Positions 44,765 to 53,077 of a stretch of DNA of 64,000 bases are shown in pieces. Where the stretch lies: the NCBI GenBank assembly GCA_946902985.2, contig OX336391.1:149991153-150055152 (forward strand). The letters are read 5' to 3'. Each line of letters opens with the position of its first letter. Within the stretch, counting starts at the first letter, position 1. The notes beneath the pieces were generated by a model that made no database searches, was not told the origin of the DNA, and saw only the letters and a list, made by a program, of their open reading frames with translations. The stretch is from Meconema thalassinum (Eukaryota; Arthropoda; Insecta; Orthoptera; Tettigoniidae). The translations under genes were made by a program, and so were the position numbers.

Positions 44765-44801
44765 AACTAACACCTGCTCTTGACAGCGTTGCCGCTTTAT
44801 A
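44765..44801 (-). promoter_or_regulatory. MCP promoter (TATAAAG + TTAGTT)
   Basis: TATAAAG at 44801-44795 and TTAGTTGTG starting at 44770, 31 bp apart. The same GTTAGTTGTG sequence is the proposed start site of the pVI-like gene. Confidence 0.55.
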
Positions 44802-44809
44802 CACTTGTT

Positions 44810-45532
44810 TCATGCTGGCTTCAGATACAGTTTGTAGGTCACAGGTGTATGAGGGTCTAACCGGATGAGACGTTGGTTTCTATTCACCAGTCTTAAGGTA
44901 ATATTCCTGATGTTGGTCACACTCACAGGATGATAGAGCACCACCGACGGGTTTTCGCGGATGATATAACCACCAGGTGAAGTAACAATAAAATCATAAA
45001 GCGAATGCGAGGGATCTTGATTGGTGTAGACGTCTGTAATAATATTACACGTGACAGATATGTGATGATCTTCAATTATTTTCACCGGTTGGTCAGACTT
45101 GTGTATCACGTTTGGTACTAACACTTGTGGTGAATAGCCTAACAATGACCCAATCGAATCTGGTTGAGATTTAAAACCAATCCTAAAAGAAGAAAGAATA
45201 CTGCAGCGATGTGTCACGTTGTTGGCTATGAGTTCAAACTTGCGTGTCCCGTCCAGAAATGCTTTTAGACTAAATTCTTTGGTGAGAGTTGTGTAGATGT
45301 GATCGTGAATATCATCTACGGTGTAGCTGCCAGACGGTAGAGTTAACACATAGTCATCGTAGTAGAACTTATCATTGACGTCTTCAATTATGTTGCAGAT
45401 TCTATTATAGCCTTCAAACGAAACAAGTCCCAGCACGTAGGGTCGTCGTCCCAATTCAATAGGAGGATAAAAGTCAACAGTTACTTCCGCACCTTGTCCG
45501 TGCACTGTAAACGTTCTACTTTCTGTTGTCAT
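44810..45532 (-). CDS. mCP: minor capsid (penton-like, single jelly roll)
   Basis: 240 residues from ATG 45532 (MTTESRTFTV). The early segment VDFYPPIELG, YVLGLVSFEGYN, IIEDVNDKFYY and then LPSGSYTVDDIHDHIYTTL is the characteristic opening of Polinton minor capsid proteins. The remainder is strand-rich (GSLLGYSPQVLVPN, CNIITDVYTNQDPSHSLYDF, ITLRLVNRNQRLIRL). In the capsid it would occupy the vertices. A TATATAAG box at 45568-45561 lies inside the protease coding region and is only 36 bp from the ATG, so the leader must be a few bases long. The downstream gene is MCP. Confidence 0.85.
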   Translation of the reverse strand: MTTESRTFTVHGQGAEVTVDFYPPIELGRRPYVLGLVSFEGYNRICNIIEDVNDKFYYDDYVLTLPSGSYTVDDIHDHIYTTLTKEFSLKAFLDGTRKFELIANNVTHRCSILSSFRIGFKSQPDSIGSLLGYSPQVLVPNVIHKSDQPVKIIEDHHISVTCNIITDVYTNQDPSHSLYDFIVTSPGGYIIRENPSVVLYHPVSVTNIRNITLRLVNRNQRLIRLDPHTPVTYKLYLKPA

Positions 45533-45542
45533 AATGACCACG

Positions 45543-45893
45543 TCACCCGCCGTGCTCGGTCTTATATAGAAAAGTCAAACATAGACGACCGCACTGTTGC
45601 GTGTTAAAATTTTGCACTCGTTTCACATTATAGTGTATTGTTGCACTGCTTCCAAAATAGCGAACAAGCTCTGTCGGAGGAGGAAGATTTCCAAAACTGT
45701 CAAAGTACCACACGGTTCGCCCATGCTTTATGTAGGCCACATAATGCGTTCCCGGTCCATGACTGTCATCCAAATTGACAACTGCACTTTCATGGCTCCG
45801 TGGTCGAGACGGTAGTTGGTTGCGCATAAACACGCCTCGAAAGTGGGAGATCTTAAGCTGTTTTGCATATCTTATAACTTCCTCATGCGTCAT
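45543..45893 (-). CDS. PRO: adenain-like maturation cysteine protease
   Basis: 116 residues from ATG 45893. The catalytic residues are visible in the adenovirus-protease order: His50 (GTHYVAY), Asp65 (WYFDSFG), an oxyanion Gln near 94 and Cys101 (QQCGRLC). The family (Ulp1/C5-like fold) cleaves capsid precursors at (M/L/I)XGG-X or (M/L/I)XGX-G sites, and such sites occur in the neighbouring pVI-like and PLA2 proteins. The protein is short compared with adenain (about 200 residues) and close to the Polinton norm. It ends about 10 bp before the penton start. Confidence 0.9.
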   Translation of the reverse strand: MTHEEVIRYAKQLKISHFRGVFMRNQLPSRPRSHESAVVNLDDSHGPGTHYVAYIKHGRTVWYFDSFGNLPPPTELVRYFGSSATIHYNVKRVQNFNTQQCGRLCLTFLYKTEHGG

Positions 45894-45916
45894 GGCTCGT
45901 CGTGGCAGTGCATCGA

Positions 45917-46369
45917 TTAACCGTTTTTTGGCGACATGTAAATGCCGAGTCCTTTCTTGTAGGGTGCTAGCTTCATGTTCACACCTTTGCCGCGCAGTGC
46001 TATGGCCTCCATAGTTTTATTATGCCTTTCACTTTCCTTCAACTGTTGCTTCGCCTCCTCAACAGCTTTCACCGTTCGTGCTACCGCACTTGCTCCTCCA
46101 AGAAGTGAACCCAGGGCTGCTAGTCCAGCAAACAGTGCAGGTAAAAATCCACCACGTTTCGGCACAGGAATAACTCGGGCACGTTTTCTAAAACGTAGTT
46201 TACTTTCGGGATTCGCATGCAATCGTGCTGCTCGGAGTGCTTTCTTAATAGCCAACTCACTATTTGTTTCTCCGCGCGAAGCTTGACGTGCCGCATGAAG
46301 AATAGCTTTAAAACCTCCCTTTCTGGACAACTTCTTCCTCTTCTTCACTACATATCTCTGTTTCACCAT
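45917..46369 (-). CDS. adenovirus pVI/pX-like basic virion protein
   Basis: 150 residues from ATG 46369. A basic N-terminus (VVKKRKKLSRKGG) and a second basic patch (LRFRKRARVIPVPKR, 58-72) precede a hydrophobic, glycine-rich segment (75-97, FLPALFAGLAALGSLL then GGASAVA). Next come a helical region (KAVEEAKQQLKESERHNKTM) and the C-terminal APYKKGLGIYM. This layout is typical of Polinton/adintovirus proteins compared with adenovirus core or membrane-lytic proteins. LLGG-A (89-93) and LRGK-G (125-129) match adenain cleavage patterns. It lies directly upstream of the protease. Confidence 0.7.
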   Translation of the reverse strand: MVKQRYVVKKRKKLSRKGGFKAILHAARQASRGETNSELAIKKALRAARLHANPESKLRFRKRARVIPVPKRGGFLPALFAGLAALGSLLGGASAVARTVKAVEEAKQQLKESERHNKTMEAIALRGKGVNMKLAPYKKGLGIYMSPKNG

Positions 46370-46415
46370 CGCGACCAAAGAACAAGACAACCTCACACCG
46401 CAAAGTATAGAACAC

Positions 46416-46455
46416 AACTAACGCTCCTCAGGAAGGGAACCTGTAGTTATTTATT
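46416..46455 (-). promoter_or_regulatory. pVI-like gene promoter overlapping the fibre stop
   Basis: AATAAATAA (46455-46447) includes the TAA stop of the fibre-like gene (46453-46451). GTTAGTTGTG starts at 46422, about 31 bp downstream. Confidence 0.5.
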
Positions 46456-47491
46456 CAATGGTGGCTGTATATTCAAGTTCTATATACAGAGGAAAATCGT
46501 TCATCGTTTTCCCCGCCTCTTTTTCTTCAGACGAGAGTTTCAAGTGAAAGAATAATTTGTCTCCGGCTTTCACCGGTTGATCAATAAGTGGTTGAACACT
46601 ACCGTTTAATCGTACCTCTAAATGTTTCAAATCTGGTGCATACTCAATTACACGAATGGCACCATCATACATTAAACGGTAATTGTCATACCCCGAACGT
46701 AGTATGTAGGCGAGGTTATTGGGATCTTTTACCGGTTGTTGGTTTACAATGTGAAGCAGAAATATAGAGGGTATTGATTTAATAAAAAGCGATAACCGTT
46801 GTTCCAAAAATCGTTTGGTCGTCACGTCGTGAGGTTGCACAGGATCAGCAACTTCTGCTATTCGTCTTCGCTTCATCTGTAGAGCATTCTCCTTAATTTC
46901 CCACACCTTTTCCATTTCAGAGTTTAAAAACCGTTTTGTACAAACATCTTGATCATCTTCAGGATCGGCCACATGCACAAGGCGTGCATTATTTGCTGTA
47001 TAGCCCTTTGCAGTTAGGGTGGGCACAATACTGAGCACCTGTTTCACCTTGTTATCTACATAGTCCTTTCGAGCAGCGTCCGTGTTGTTTGTTGGAAGAG
47101 CCAGCTGAGTGATTCGACGTTGGTGTACGTCATAGTCCTTTGCTTCTGTTAACACCACAGCATTGGTTAACATATAGGCTTTGGTGCACACATCTTGATC
47201 GTTCACAGGATCTGCAACACCCGTAATACGTTTATTCTGAGCCTCATAATCTCCTTTGATACGTCGTAAGCGGTAATAATCTACATACTTTTTTGAACAT
47301 GCGTCCGAGGGTAATACGGGTTCTGTTATATTGGTCAATCGCTTTCCATTAAAGTCGTAATTGCCATCTGTAGTGCGTGACAATACATTAGCATCGACAT
47401 ATCGTTTAGTAGCCGGATCTGTATCATGTTTTGGATCGTTTGTCAAAGCAAATCGTTCATTTGTTTTGAGAGTTCTTCCAAAGGCGTCCAT
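46451..47491 (-). CDS. fibre-like protein with six YVD-type repeats
   Basis: 346 residues from a true ATG (47491). The first 230 residues contain six repeats spaced 36-44 residues apart (at 14-33, 50-71, 87-107, 125-146, 169-189 and 209-229). Each follows the pattern rRIt.vadP....Da.tKryvd, for example KRITGVADPVNDQDVCTKAY. Such 'DavtKkYVD' repeats are a hallmark of trimeric phage tail fibres. The C-terminal 110 residues (YILRSGYDNYRLMYD, LKHLEVRLNG, KAGDKLFFHLKL, FPLYIELEY) look like a compact beta-rich head. I infer a receptor-binding fibre on the penton vertices, analogous to the adenovirus fibre. It is the first gene of the minus-strand block and shares a divergent promoter with the ATPase. 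Confidence 0.65.
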   Translation of the reverse strand: MDAFGRTLKTNERFALTNDPKHDTDPATKRYVDANVLSRTTDGNYDFNGKRLTNITEPVLPSDACSKKYVDYYRLRRIKGDYEAQNKRITGVADPVNDQDVCTKAYMLTNAVVLTEAKDYDVHQRRITQLALPTNNTDAARKDYVDNKVKQVLSIVPTLTAKGYTANNARLVHVADPEDDQDVCTKRFLNSEMEKVWEIKENALQMKRRRIAEVADPVQPHDVTTKRFLEQRLSLFIKSIPSIFLLHIVNQQPVKDPNNLAYILRSGYDNYRLMYDGAIRVIEYAPDLKHLEVRLNGSVQPLIDQPVKAGDKLFFHLKLSSEEKEAGKTMNDFPLYIELEYTATIE

Positions 47492-47567
47492 GGTTACACT
47501 GGAACTGAAACACCCGTTTGCCTCATGTATATAGAGACCAGCTCTTCCCCTTTCACATTTAGTTGAT
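47492..47567. promoter_or_regulatory. divergent promoter, fibre (-) and ATPase (+)
   Basis: The 76-bp gap holds TATATA (47529-47534) readable on both strands. On the minus strand TCAGTT follows 25 bp later, before the fibre ATG. On the plus strand TTCACATTTAG follows just before the ATPase ATG. Confidence 0.55.
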
Positions 47568-48260
47568 ATGCAGATTATTAAGCAACAACATTCACTTCCG
47601 GTGGGAGACTTGGTTTCACACCTCTTCTCAACATCGTCCGAACAACGTCATGGATCACTCTTCCCATCCTCCATTCGCTGTCTCATCGCCGGCCCGTCGG
47701 GATGTGGAAAAACCAATCTTCTGCTTACCCTCATCACCTCCTTAAACGGAGTGCGCTTTCAAAATATCTATATTTTTGCCAAATCGCTGTATCAACCGCT
47801 GTATGTGTTCTTGGAACAGGTCATGTCAGGTCTGCGCAACATGGGCTACTTCACATTCGCAGCGCATGAAGAAGTCATTTCTCCAGACAATGTTCGCCCC
47901 CATTCGCTTATGATTTTTGACGATGTGGCCACAGAACGACAGGGCATTATTCAGGCTTACTTTAGCATGGGACGTCATAAATATATTGATTGTTTTTATC
48001 TCGCTCAAACCTATTCGCGAATACCAAAACAGTTGATTCGTGACAATGCCAACGTGATTGTTCTCTTCCGTCAGGATGAGCGCAACATGCATCACGTCTA
48101 CGATGATCACGTGAACCCAGACATGACCTTTCAAGCCTTTACACAGTTGTGTGCCATGTGTTGGAACGCTCATCACCACAGTTGTCTTGTTATTGATAAG
48201 CAGAGCAACATCAACAATGGATGCTACCGCATGGGATTTGATCATTTCATTCGTATTTAA
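47568..48260 (+). CDS. ATP: FtsK/HerA-type genome-packaging ATPase
   Basis: 230 residues. Walker A is GPSGCGKT at 42-49 and Walker B is LMIFDD at 114-119. A sensor-type Gln (YLAQTYS, 147) is followed by the conserved LIRDNANVIVLFRQDERN, and the C-terminal YDDH...TFQAFTQLC is the usual end of Polinton/A32-like packaging ATPases. It would pump replicated DNA into the procapsid. The length is normal for the family. The start is the first ATG after the TATA box, and the stop codon lies inside the TATA-like box of the next gene. Confidence 0.93.
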   Translation: MQIIKQQHSLPVGDLVSHLFSTSSEQRHGSLFPSSIRCLIAGPSGCGKTNLLLTLITSLNGVRFQNIYIFAKSLYQPLYVFLEQVMSGLRNMGYFTFAAHEEVISPDNVRPHSLMIFDDVATERQGIIQAYFSMGRHKYIDCFYLAQTYSRIPKQLIRDNANVIVLFRQDERNMHHVYDDHVNPDMTFQAFTQLCAMCWNAHHHSCLVIDKQSNINNGCYRMGFDHFIRI

Positions 48261-48296
48261 GTAGCTGCATCGCTTTTCTGAACATCATTAGTTCAG
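48254..48296 (+). promoter_or_regulatory. promoter overlapping the ATPase stop codon
   Basis: TATTTAAG (48254-48261) contains the ATPase TAA. TCATTAGTTCAG follows at 48285-48296, 31 bp away and just before the next ATG (48302). Confidence 0.5.
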
Positions 48297-48301
48297 ATGT
48301 C

Positions 48302-49276
48302 ATGGCGACAACAGGGAGTCAATTAAAAAAGCACATAATCCGTGCGCGAAATAGCATTCGACAAAAGTTTCGCTATCTAAAACGTGCACATGCCGACAGT
48401 GAACTGTTTGTCGAAAAACATTTGAAATCACCTCTGGAAGCTGTGTTGAAAGGAACAACAAAGCCTAGTACACGCTCAAAAGAAACACAAACAATTGAAG
48501 AGGAGGAGGAGGAAGAAAATGATGAAGAACCTGAGGATGTTTTTTCTCCATTGCTTCCGTCTTCTGGCTCCAAAGAATCACCGCTGCCCCAGTTTTTGAA
48601 AACATCAATAATTGCTGAAACACCCACTAGAGCCAAAGAAAAGCAGCCTACTCTTAAAGAAATATTGAATACGCCCGAACAATATGTGCGGTTAAAATCC
48701 ATTTTACTACAAAATTATGGTGCGTTGGTTACCCCCTTCCTTGAAGATCTTTTTACTAAGAAAACTGATACTACCTATGGTGTTCGCTATGAAAACAATA
48801 GATTTCGAATTGGCGATTCAGCAATCAAGATAAGTGACAATGTTTTGATTGTTAAAACAGTTCGTTACAAATTGACGCCAGGTCTTTTAGAACTTTTATT
48901 TTCACGTACCCCTTCTACCGAGGACTATGATAAAGAAGATCTTGAAAAGTATAAAGACATCTTGATGGCTACAAATGGTTTTAGACGTAATTATAAACGT
49001 TCTGAAGCAATAAATGCTAATAAGGGCTTCAAATATAAAACCATCATATCAAAATTGTTCCCCACCTATGCAAGTGTTCGCCGTGCAAATTCAGCGTCCG
49101 GTATCACGTTTAATACTTTGAAACCATTCATCGATTTCGCCTATTGGAACAATCCAAATAAGTTGGTTAAACGTCTGCAACTGTTGCGTGCATCGGAACA
49201 GGCTGGTCATACCGGACACGAGGCGGAAGTTTTAGAAATAGAAGAGGAGCTTCGTCATGCTGGCATTATTGTCTAA
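48302..49276 (+). CDS. DUF8207-like conserved Polinton protein
   Basis: 324 residues. The basic N-terminus (RARNSIRQKFRYLKRAH) is followed by a low-complexity acidic region (EEEEEEENDEEPED, near 66-80). The conserved core then follows (TTYGVRYENNRFRIGDSAIK, VRYKLTPGLLELLFSRTPS, DLEKYKDILMATN), with the ending LRHAGII. The core is the DUF8207-type domain repeatedly found next to ATPase and integrase in arthropod Polintons. Its biochemical role is unknown to me, and virion or assembly functions are plausible. It overlaps the integrase start by one base (TAATG), suggesting coupled expression or an alternative start on a shared transcript. Confidence 0.7.
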   Translation: MATTGSQLKKHIIRARNSIRQKFRYLKRAHADSELFVEKHLKSPLEAVLKGTTKPSTRSKETQTIEEEEEEENDEEPEDVFSPLLPSSGSKESPLPQFLKTSIIAETPTRAKEKQPTLKEILNTPEQYVRLKSILLQNYGALVTPFLEDLFTKKTDTTYGVRYENNRFRIGDSAIKISDNVLIVKTVRYKLTPGLLELLFSRTPSTEDYDKEDLEKYKDILMATNGFRRNYKRSEAINANKGFKYKTIISKLFPTYASVRRANSASGITFNTLKPFIDFAYWNNPNKLVKRLQLLRASEQAGHTGHEAEVLEIEEELRHAGIIV

Positions 49277-50331
49277 TGAGTCAACGTGTTCATACACCCT
49301 CGCCTGTTAAGGCTGCCATTGCTCGCGAGTTGCATAGACCAGCTCGTCGTCTCTACCATCGTCGTCATGTCATCACACGGGGCGTTGACGATCTTTGGCA
49401 AGCTGATCTGGTTGAAATGATTCCCTATGCCAAAGCTAACAACGGGGTCAACTATCTGCTCTCCGTCATCGACGTTTATTCCAAAATGGCCTTTGTTGAA
49501 CCTGTTCGGAATAAATCTGCACAACTGGTCACCGCTGCATTCAAGACCATCGTTCAGCGGTCAAGACGACAACCTCGTTTGCTTCAAACAGATCAAGGCA
49601 AAGAATTTTTCAACAAGACTTTTTCCGCTTATCTCAAATCACTTGACATCCATCACTATTCCACTTTTAGCAATCTAAAGGCAAGTGTTGTAGAACGTTT
49701 CAACCGCACACTCAAGACGCGCATGTGGGAACAATTTACAGCAAGAGGATCCTATCGCTGGCTTGAACTTGTAGGCGACCTGGTGACACGTTACAACAAC
49801 ACTAAACATAGAACCATCAAAATGAAACCACGCCTTGTAACCAAGAACATTGCGCAATTGGATCGCATTCATCACAAAATCAAAACAGTAGATCCACGAC
49901 GTCATCAATTACGTATTGGTGATTATGTGCGCATCAGTAAACATAAAACAATCTTCGCCAAAGGATACACACCAAACTGGAGCACAGAAATATTTCGTAT
50001 TCGCAAGGTAAAACTTTCTAATCCAGTTGTTTATTTACTTGATGACCTCAACAAGCAGCCAATCCAAGGAGGATTCTACATGGAGGAACTGCAAAGGACG
50101 CAATATCCCAAGCATTATCTTGTTGAAAAAATTGTACAAAAACGTGGCAATAAACTTTTTGTTAAGTGGCTAGGTTTTAATGCCACATATAATTCATGGA
50201 TTAATAAATCAGATCTGGTGTACACCTTCTTGTTTTTATTTCATGTCGAGCTGGCCGACTCAACATGCCATGCGATTTGTATCCTACCCCCACCCTACCA
50301 TTTACAGGAAATACTACTCCAGATTCATTGA
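49276..50331 (+). CDS. INT: retroviral-type integrase with chromodomain
   Basis: 351 residues. The N-terminal LHRPARRLYHRRHVITRGVD leads into the rve core. The catalytic triad is visible as D44 (WQADLVEM), D106 (LQTDQGKEF) and E140 (SVVERFNRT), with 33 residues between the last two. A DNA-binding region (RIGDYVRISKHK) follows. Residues 281-315 form a chromodomain (YLVEKIVQKRGNKLFVKWLG, then YNSWINKSDL), which could steer insertion toward particular chromatin. The last 36 residues after the chromodomain look like read-through, so the original stop may have been lost. It would catalyse insertion with a 6-bp duplication, matching the flanks here. Confidence 0.95.
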   Translation: MSQRVHTPSPVKAAIARELHRPARRLYHRRHVITRGVDDLWQADLVEMIPYAKANNGVNYLLSVIDVYSKMAFVEPVRNKSAQLVTAAFKTIVQRSRRQPRLLQTDQGKEFFNKTFSAYLKSLDIHHYSTFSNLKASVVERFNRTLKTRMWEQFTARGSYRWLELVGDLVTRYNNTKHRTIKMKPRLVTKNIAQLDRIHHKIKTVDPRRHQLRIGDYVRISKHKTIFAKGYTPNWSTEIFRIRKVKLSNPVVYLLDDLNKQPIQGGFYMEELQRTQYPKHYLVEKIVQKRGNKLFVKWLGFNATYNSWINKSDLVYTFLFLFHVELADSTCHAICILPPPYHLQEILLQIH

Positions 50332-50412
50332 TGTTTGTTTACCATTGAGCACATTCAACAACCAGTTCATTCCCCCTCTCTCTCAATTCCATTCACTACT
50401 CCCGATACCATT
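50332..50412. repeat. sub-terminal repeat next to the right TIR
   Basis: GATGTTTGTTTACCATTGAGC at 50331 is a second copy of the innermost TIR motif at 50413, so the TIR edge has been tandemly duplicated here. Confidence 0.7.
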
Positions 50413-50787
50413 GATGTTTGTTTACCATTGAGCGCTTTCAACCCCATCTTGTTTGTCTCTCAGACCCATTCACACCTAACCAACCTACCACGTCAGGGTT
50501 TAACAACCACCGCCATCCATGTTTTCCATTCAAAACACTCCCGTTCATGACCTACCCCACATCCCGTAAACTGCTGTGACATCACACACACACACACACC
50601 AGTTGACCGTTCAATTCTCTGACAATTCATTCACAACCAAGGATTCGGAAACCTTCGGCAATACTCGGATCTCATCGGGCTCAAAGCAAAGCTATATAGC
50701 CCAGGATAATAACAGGGAAGGCGCTCAGTCCAACAGAGAGACTGGGTCGAGGAGGGTCTCGTGCAGAGCCTCTTCCATCCTTCCCCC

Positions 50788-50903
50788 TCATCCCCCACCC
50801 TCGCCACCACCCCCTCCCCCCTCCCCTCCCCCTCCCCCTCCCCACCCCCACTCCTCCCCCTCCCCCCCTCCCCACCCCCACTCCTCCCCCTCCACCCACA
50901 CCC
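50788..50903 (-). repeat. C-rich tract (G4 strand on minus), right TIR
   Basis: Counterpart of 31801-31915. Runs of 4-7 C are separated by T or A. Confidence 0.8.
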
Positions 50904-50965
50904 CCTCAAACCGGTTCCTGGACCCTCCAAGGTTTGTTTACCTTCCGGGGTCCCGGCAACCTTGG

Positions 50966-51022
50966 GGGTCAATGACCTACCTCAAGGTCATTGATCATGA
51001 CCTACCTCAAGGTCATTGACCT
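50966..51022. promoter_or_regulatory. IR-1 nuclear-receptor-like sites, right TIR
   Basis: 51010-51022 is a perfect AGGTCA-T-TGACCT. TCAAGGTCA occurs twice, and GGGTCAATGACCT near 50967 is the counterpart of 31722-31734. Confidence 0.5.
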
Positions 51023-51088
51023 TGCCACGCCCCCTAATTTGCATAAATAACGGTATTTGAGTCAAACCCCCCCCCCAGTCTCCCTACT

Positions 51089-51094
51089 GGCGTA
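51089..51094 (+). repeat. Polinton right target-site duplication
   Basis: GGCGTA, against GGAGTA on the left. Confidence 0.8.
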
Positions 51095-51254
51095 CTAGCC
51101 ATCAATACCTTTTACCATACAGAGTGTATCTTAAACCCGAAGTCATCAACAACTATCATCACCTTGCGGTGTAGCTGCTAGCATTCTTGACTGCCAACCC
51201 AGACGATTCCTGGCTGTGCCAAGAAATTTAATTTCTGTCTGAAGGCTGGAACGG

Positions 51255-51400
51255 GATATACCGATGGTTGGTTCCTTAGTTTAGGGGCTGTGACAACGCG
51301 TGCATATAGCCCCGTATAATTTGGGTGTGTGTAGAATCTGTCTGATAACTGGTGTTAATTGTGACGGCTGTATTAATGTGTGCTATCATCATATATATTA
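51255..51400 (-). mobile_element. SINE subfamily A 3' fragment (-)
   Basis: Tail and 3' part only (GGTTGGTTCCTTAGTTTAGG, then GAATCTGTCTGATAACTGG on the plus strand). Confidence 0.75.
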
Positions 51401-51964
51401 TTTCAGTAGTACAGATCCCTCCTGCGGCGCTCACAAGCGACCGATCGTGACAAATGAGCATTCAAATGAAAGAAAATAGACATTAACAGTGACGAATTGC
51501 ACTCCAATTTCTTAAATATCTATAATTTCTTAAAAAAAAATGACTTAAAATGTACGAAGTGTGCGATTTGCAGATACTGTTGCTGTAAGAAAATACTCTC
51601 CATAATTGCTGTCCACTTCACATTTTGGCCGCTGTGACACCTGTTTCAAGTCATTTTAACATTCTGAGGTCTTTCCTTTATCATTTTGCATGGATTTCAG
51701 AAACGGTAAATCAAAGGAATGAGTACTCAATCGTATAATTTCATAAATACCGAATAACCGGTGAGTGTTATGATGATCCAATGTTCAGTGATTACCTTCT
51801 AAGTTAGGGAACGTAGAACTTGAAATTCTAACTGAAATGTAAATAGTGTTCGATAATCATTCGGATGAAATAATAACATAACAACCATTCTCCTTAAGTC
51901 TCTTATTATAAACCTATTGGGGAAAGTATGGTTTATGAACATGCGAGATTTCTCGCACGGATCC
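51401..51964. other. no recognised gene
   Basis: Non-coding. It includes a short piece of the 22044 repeat (AACAGTGACGAATTGCACTC near 51488). Confidence 0.45.
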
Positions 51965-52250
51965 GCTAGTCTGTTTTAATTCATGTAAGGACTGCAGACA
52001 ATAATTTCCTACTTTTGCTACCAAATGCTACCGTCCACGACACGTAGCTTGTGGACTTGGCTACTACATGCCATCGCAGTCAGCACCTGGCGGCGAACGT
52101 TGGAACTAATAGAGCGTTATCAATTCTAACCTACACAATTTGGCTTCACTCAAGTGTAGTTAGTGGAGTGTTCTTTTTCATGCCATAAATCTATGACCTG
52201 GGACCGCCGGCTTTACTTCCCCTCCGAAGGAAGGCATACTGAGGGATATA
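51965..52250 (-). mobile_element. SINE subfamily A fragment (-)
   Basis: Body portion with TTACTTCCCCTCCGAAGG and upstream ATGTAAGGACTGCAGAC. The head is replaced at 52251 by another SINE, so one inserted into or recombined with the other. Confidence 0.75.
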
Positions 52251-52535
52251 CTGAGCCTCGTGAGACGGGTTCGATTCCTACCTCAGCCATCATGAAAGTG
52301 ATTTCCCGTGGTTTCACCACTTCTACTCCAGGCAAATGCCGGAATGGAGCCTAACTAAAGACCACGGCCGCTTCCTACCCAAATTCTACTGCAATTACAA
52401 AATACACACACTAGTACAGACATTGATACAGGTCATCATACAAATTCTACACACAGTCAAGTACACGGGGCTACAAGGCCACGATGTCACAAAGACTAAT
52501 GGAATTAACAACAGCAATGAAAACAAAGCTATTGC
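52251..52535 (+). mobile_element. tRNA-derived SINE, CCAGG-core type
   Basis: Box B GGTTCGATTCC near 52268 is followed by the core TTTCACCACTTCTACTCCAGG, GCCGGAATGGAGCC and AAGACCACGGCCGCTTCC. Confidence 0.7.
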
Positions 52536-53067
52536 AGTTTTATTATTGTCTCATGGGTACGGTTAGACAGAGTAGCAACGACAGGGGCGGTTCTTGCCTT
52601 CTTTGTAATGAGACGATGAGTTCCCATAATGCAAAGCGAGAACGTGGGGGTTATTAAGCCGGTTGCGAGTGTGTATTTGCATGACAAAGACAGGGGTTGT
52701 CATAGTGACCTATTCATACAGCAAAAGGCAGATAAGGAGATGTCTGCTTGCATTATGCATGGCTAGGCTTTAATTTCACCCCCGTCCTTCGCTGTGTTAG
52801 CCATATTGCGGGGGATACTTCCCTAATAGAACCCTCACCTTAATTTCTACATTCACTGGAAACTGAAAGAACACATTTACATTTATATCTAACTCACAAT
52901 CACAGATGGAGGTAACTAGTTAACGCAATACCAGTAATTTTCTTTTAGCACGGATCTGTTATAGGCTGGGAGTCAACGAGGAATTAGCGTCACCTTCGTA
53001 ACCATGGCAATCAGGTTTTGTCCTCTATGTGTTCTAGGGATTTTCCGCCAACACAACAGTTCGTCCT
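52536..53067. other. no recognised gene
   Basis: Non-coding. The last 45 bp belong to the SINE that continues at 53611. Confidence 0.45.
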
Positions 53068-53077
53068 TTCTGTACGA

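Larger units (their letters stand above)
31613..51088. mobile_element. Polinton/Maverick, near-complete, 19.5 kb
   Basis: Bounded by inverted termini beginning AGTAGGGAGACTGGGGGG and a 6-bp target duplication. It carries the full diagnostic set: protein-primed POLB, rve integrase with chromodomain, packaging ATPase, adenain-like protease, major capsid and penton-like proteins. Additional genes cover fibre-like, PLA2-domain, pVI/pX-like and unknown proteins. Length and start dinucleotide AG fit the superfamily. Most genes are intact. POLB has a single frameshift, and the left third holds a SINE, a LINE tail and a satellite array. The TIRs differ by tandem-repeat number and several point changes, so the insertion is not brand new. 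Confidence 0.97.
50413..51088 (-). repeat. Polinton right TIR (676 bp)
   Basis: Inverted match of 31613-32478 with one 90-bp unit instead of three, a shorter C-rich tract and scattered substitutions (for example TGATGTCA for TGACGTCA). Confidence 0.93.

Noticed and set aside
44631..44813. 60-codon minus-strand frame between penton and MCP
   Set aside because: Its ATG lies upstream of the MCP TATA box and it overlaps the MCP start in another frame. It has no family resemblance.
31613..51088. Endogenised virus rather than a transposon
   Set aside because: The distinction is partly semantic, but the TIRs, 6-bp TSD and integrase fit a Polinton integrated by its own machinery. Virion genes are expected in this class.
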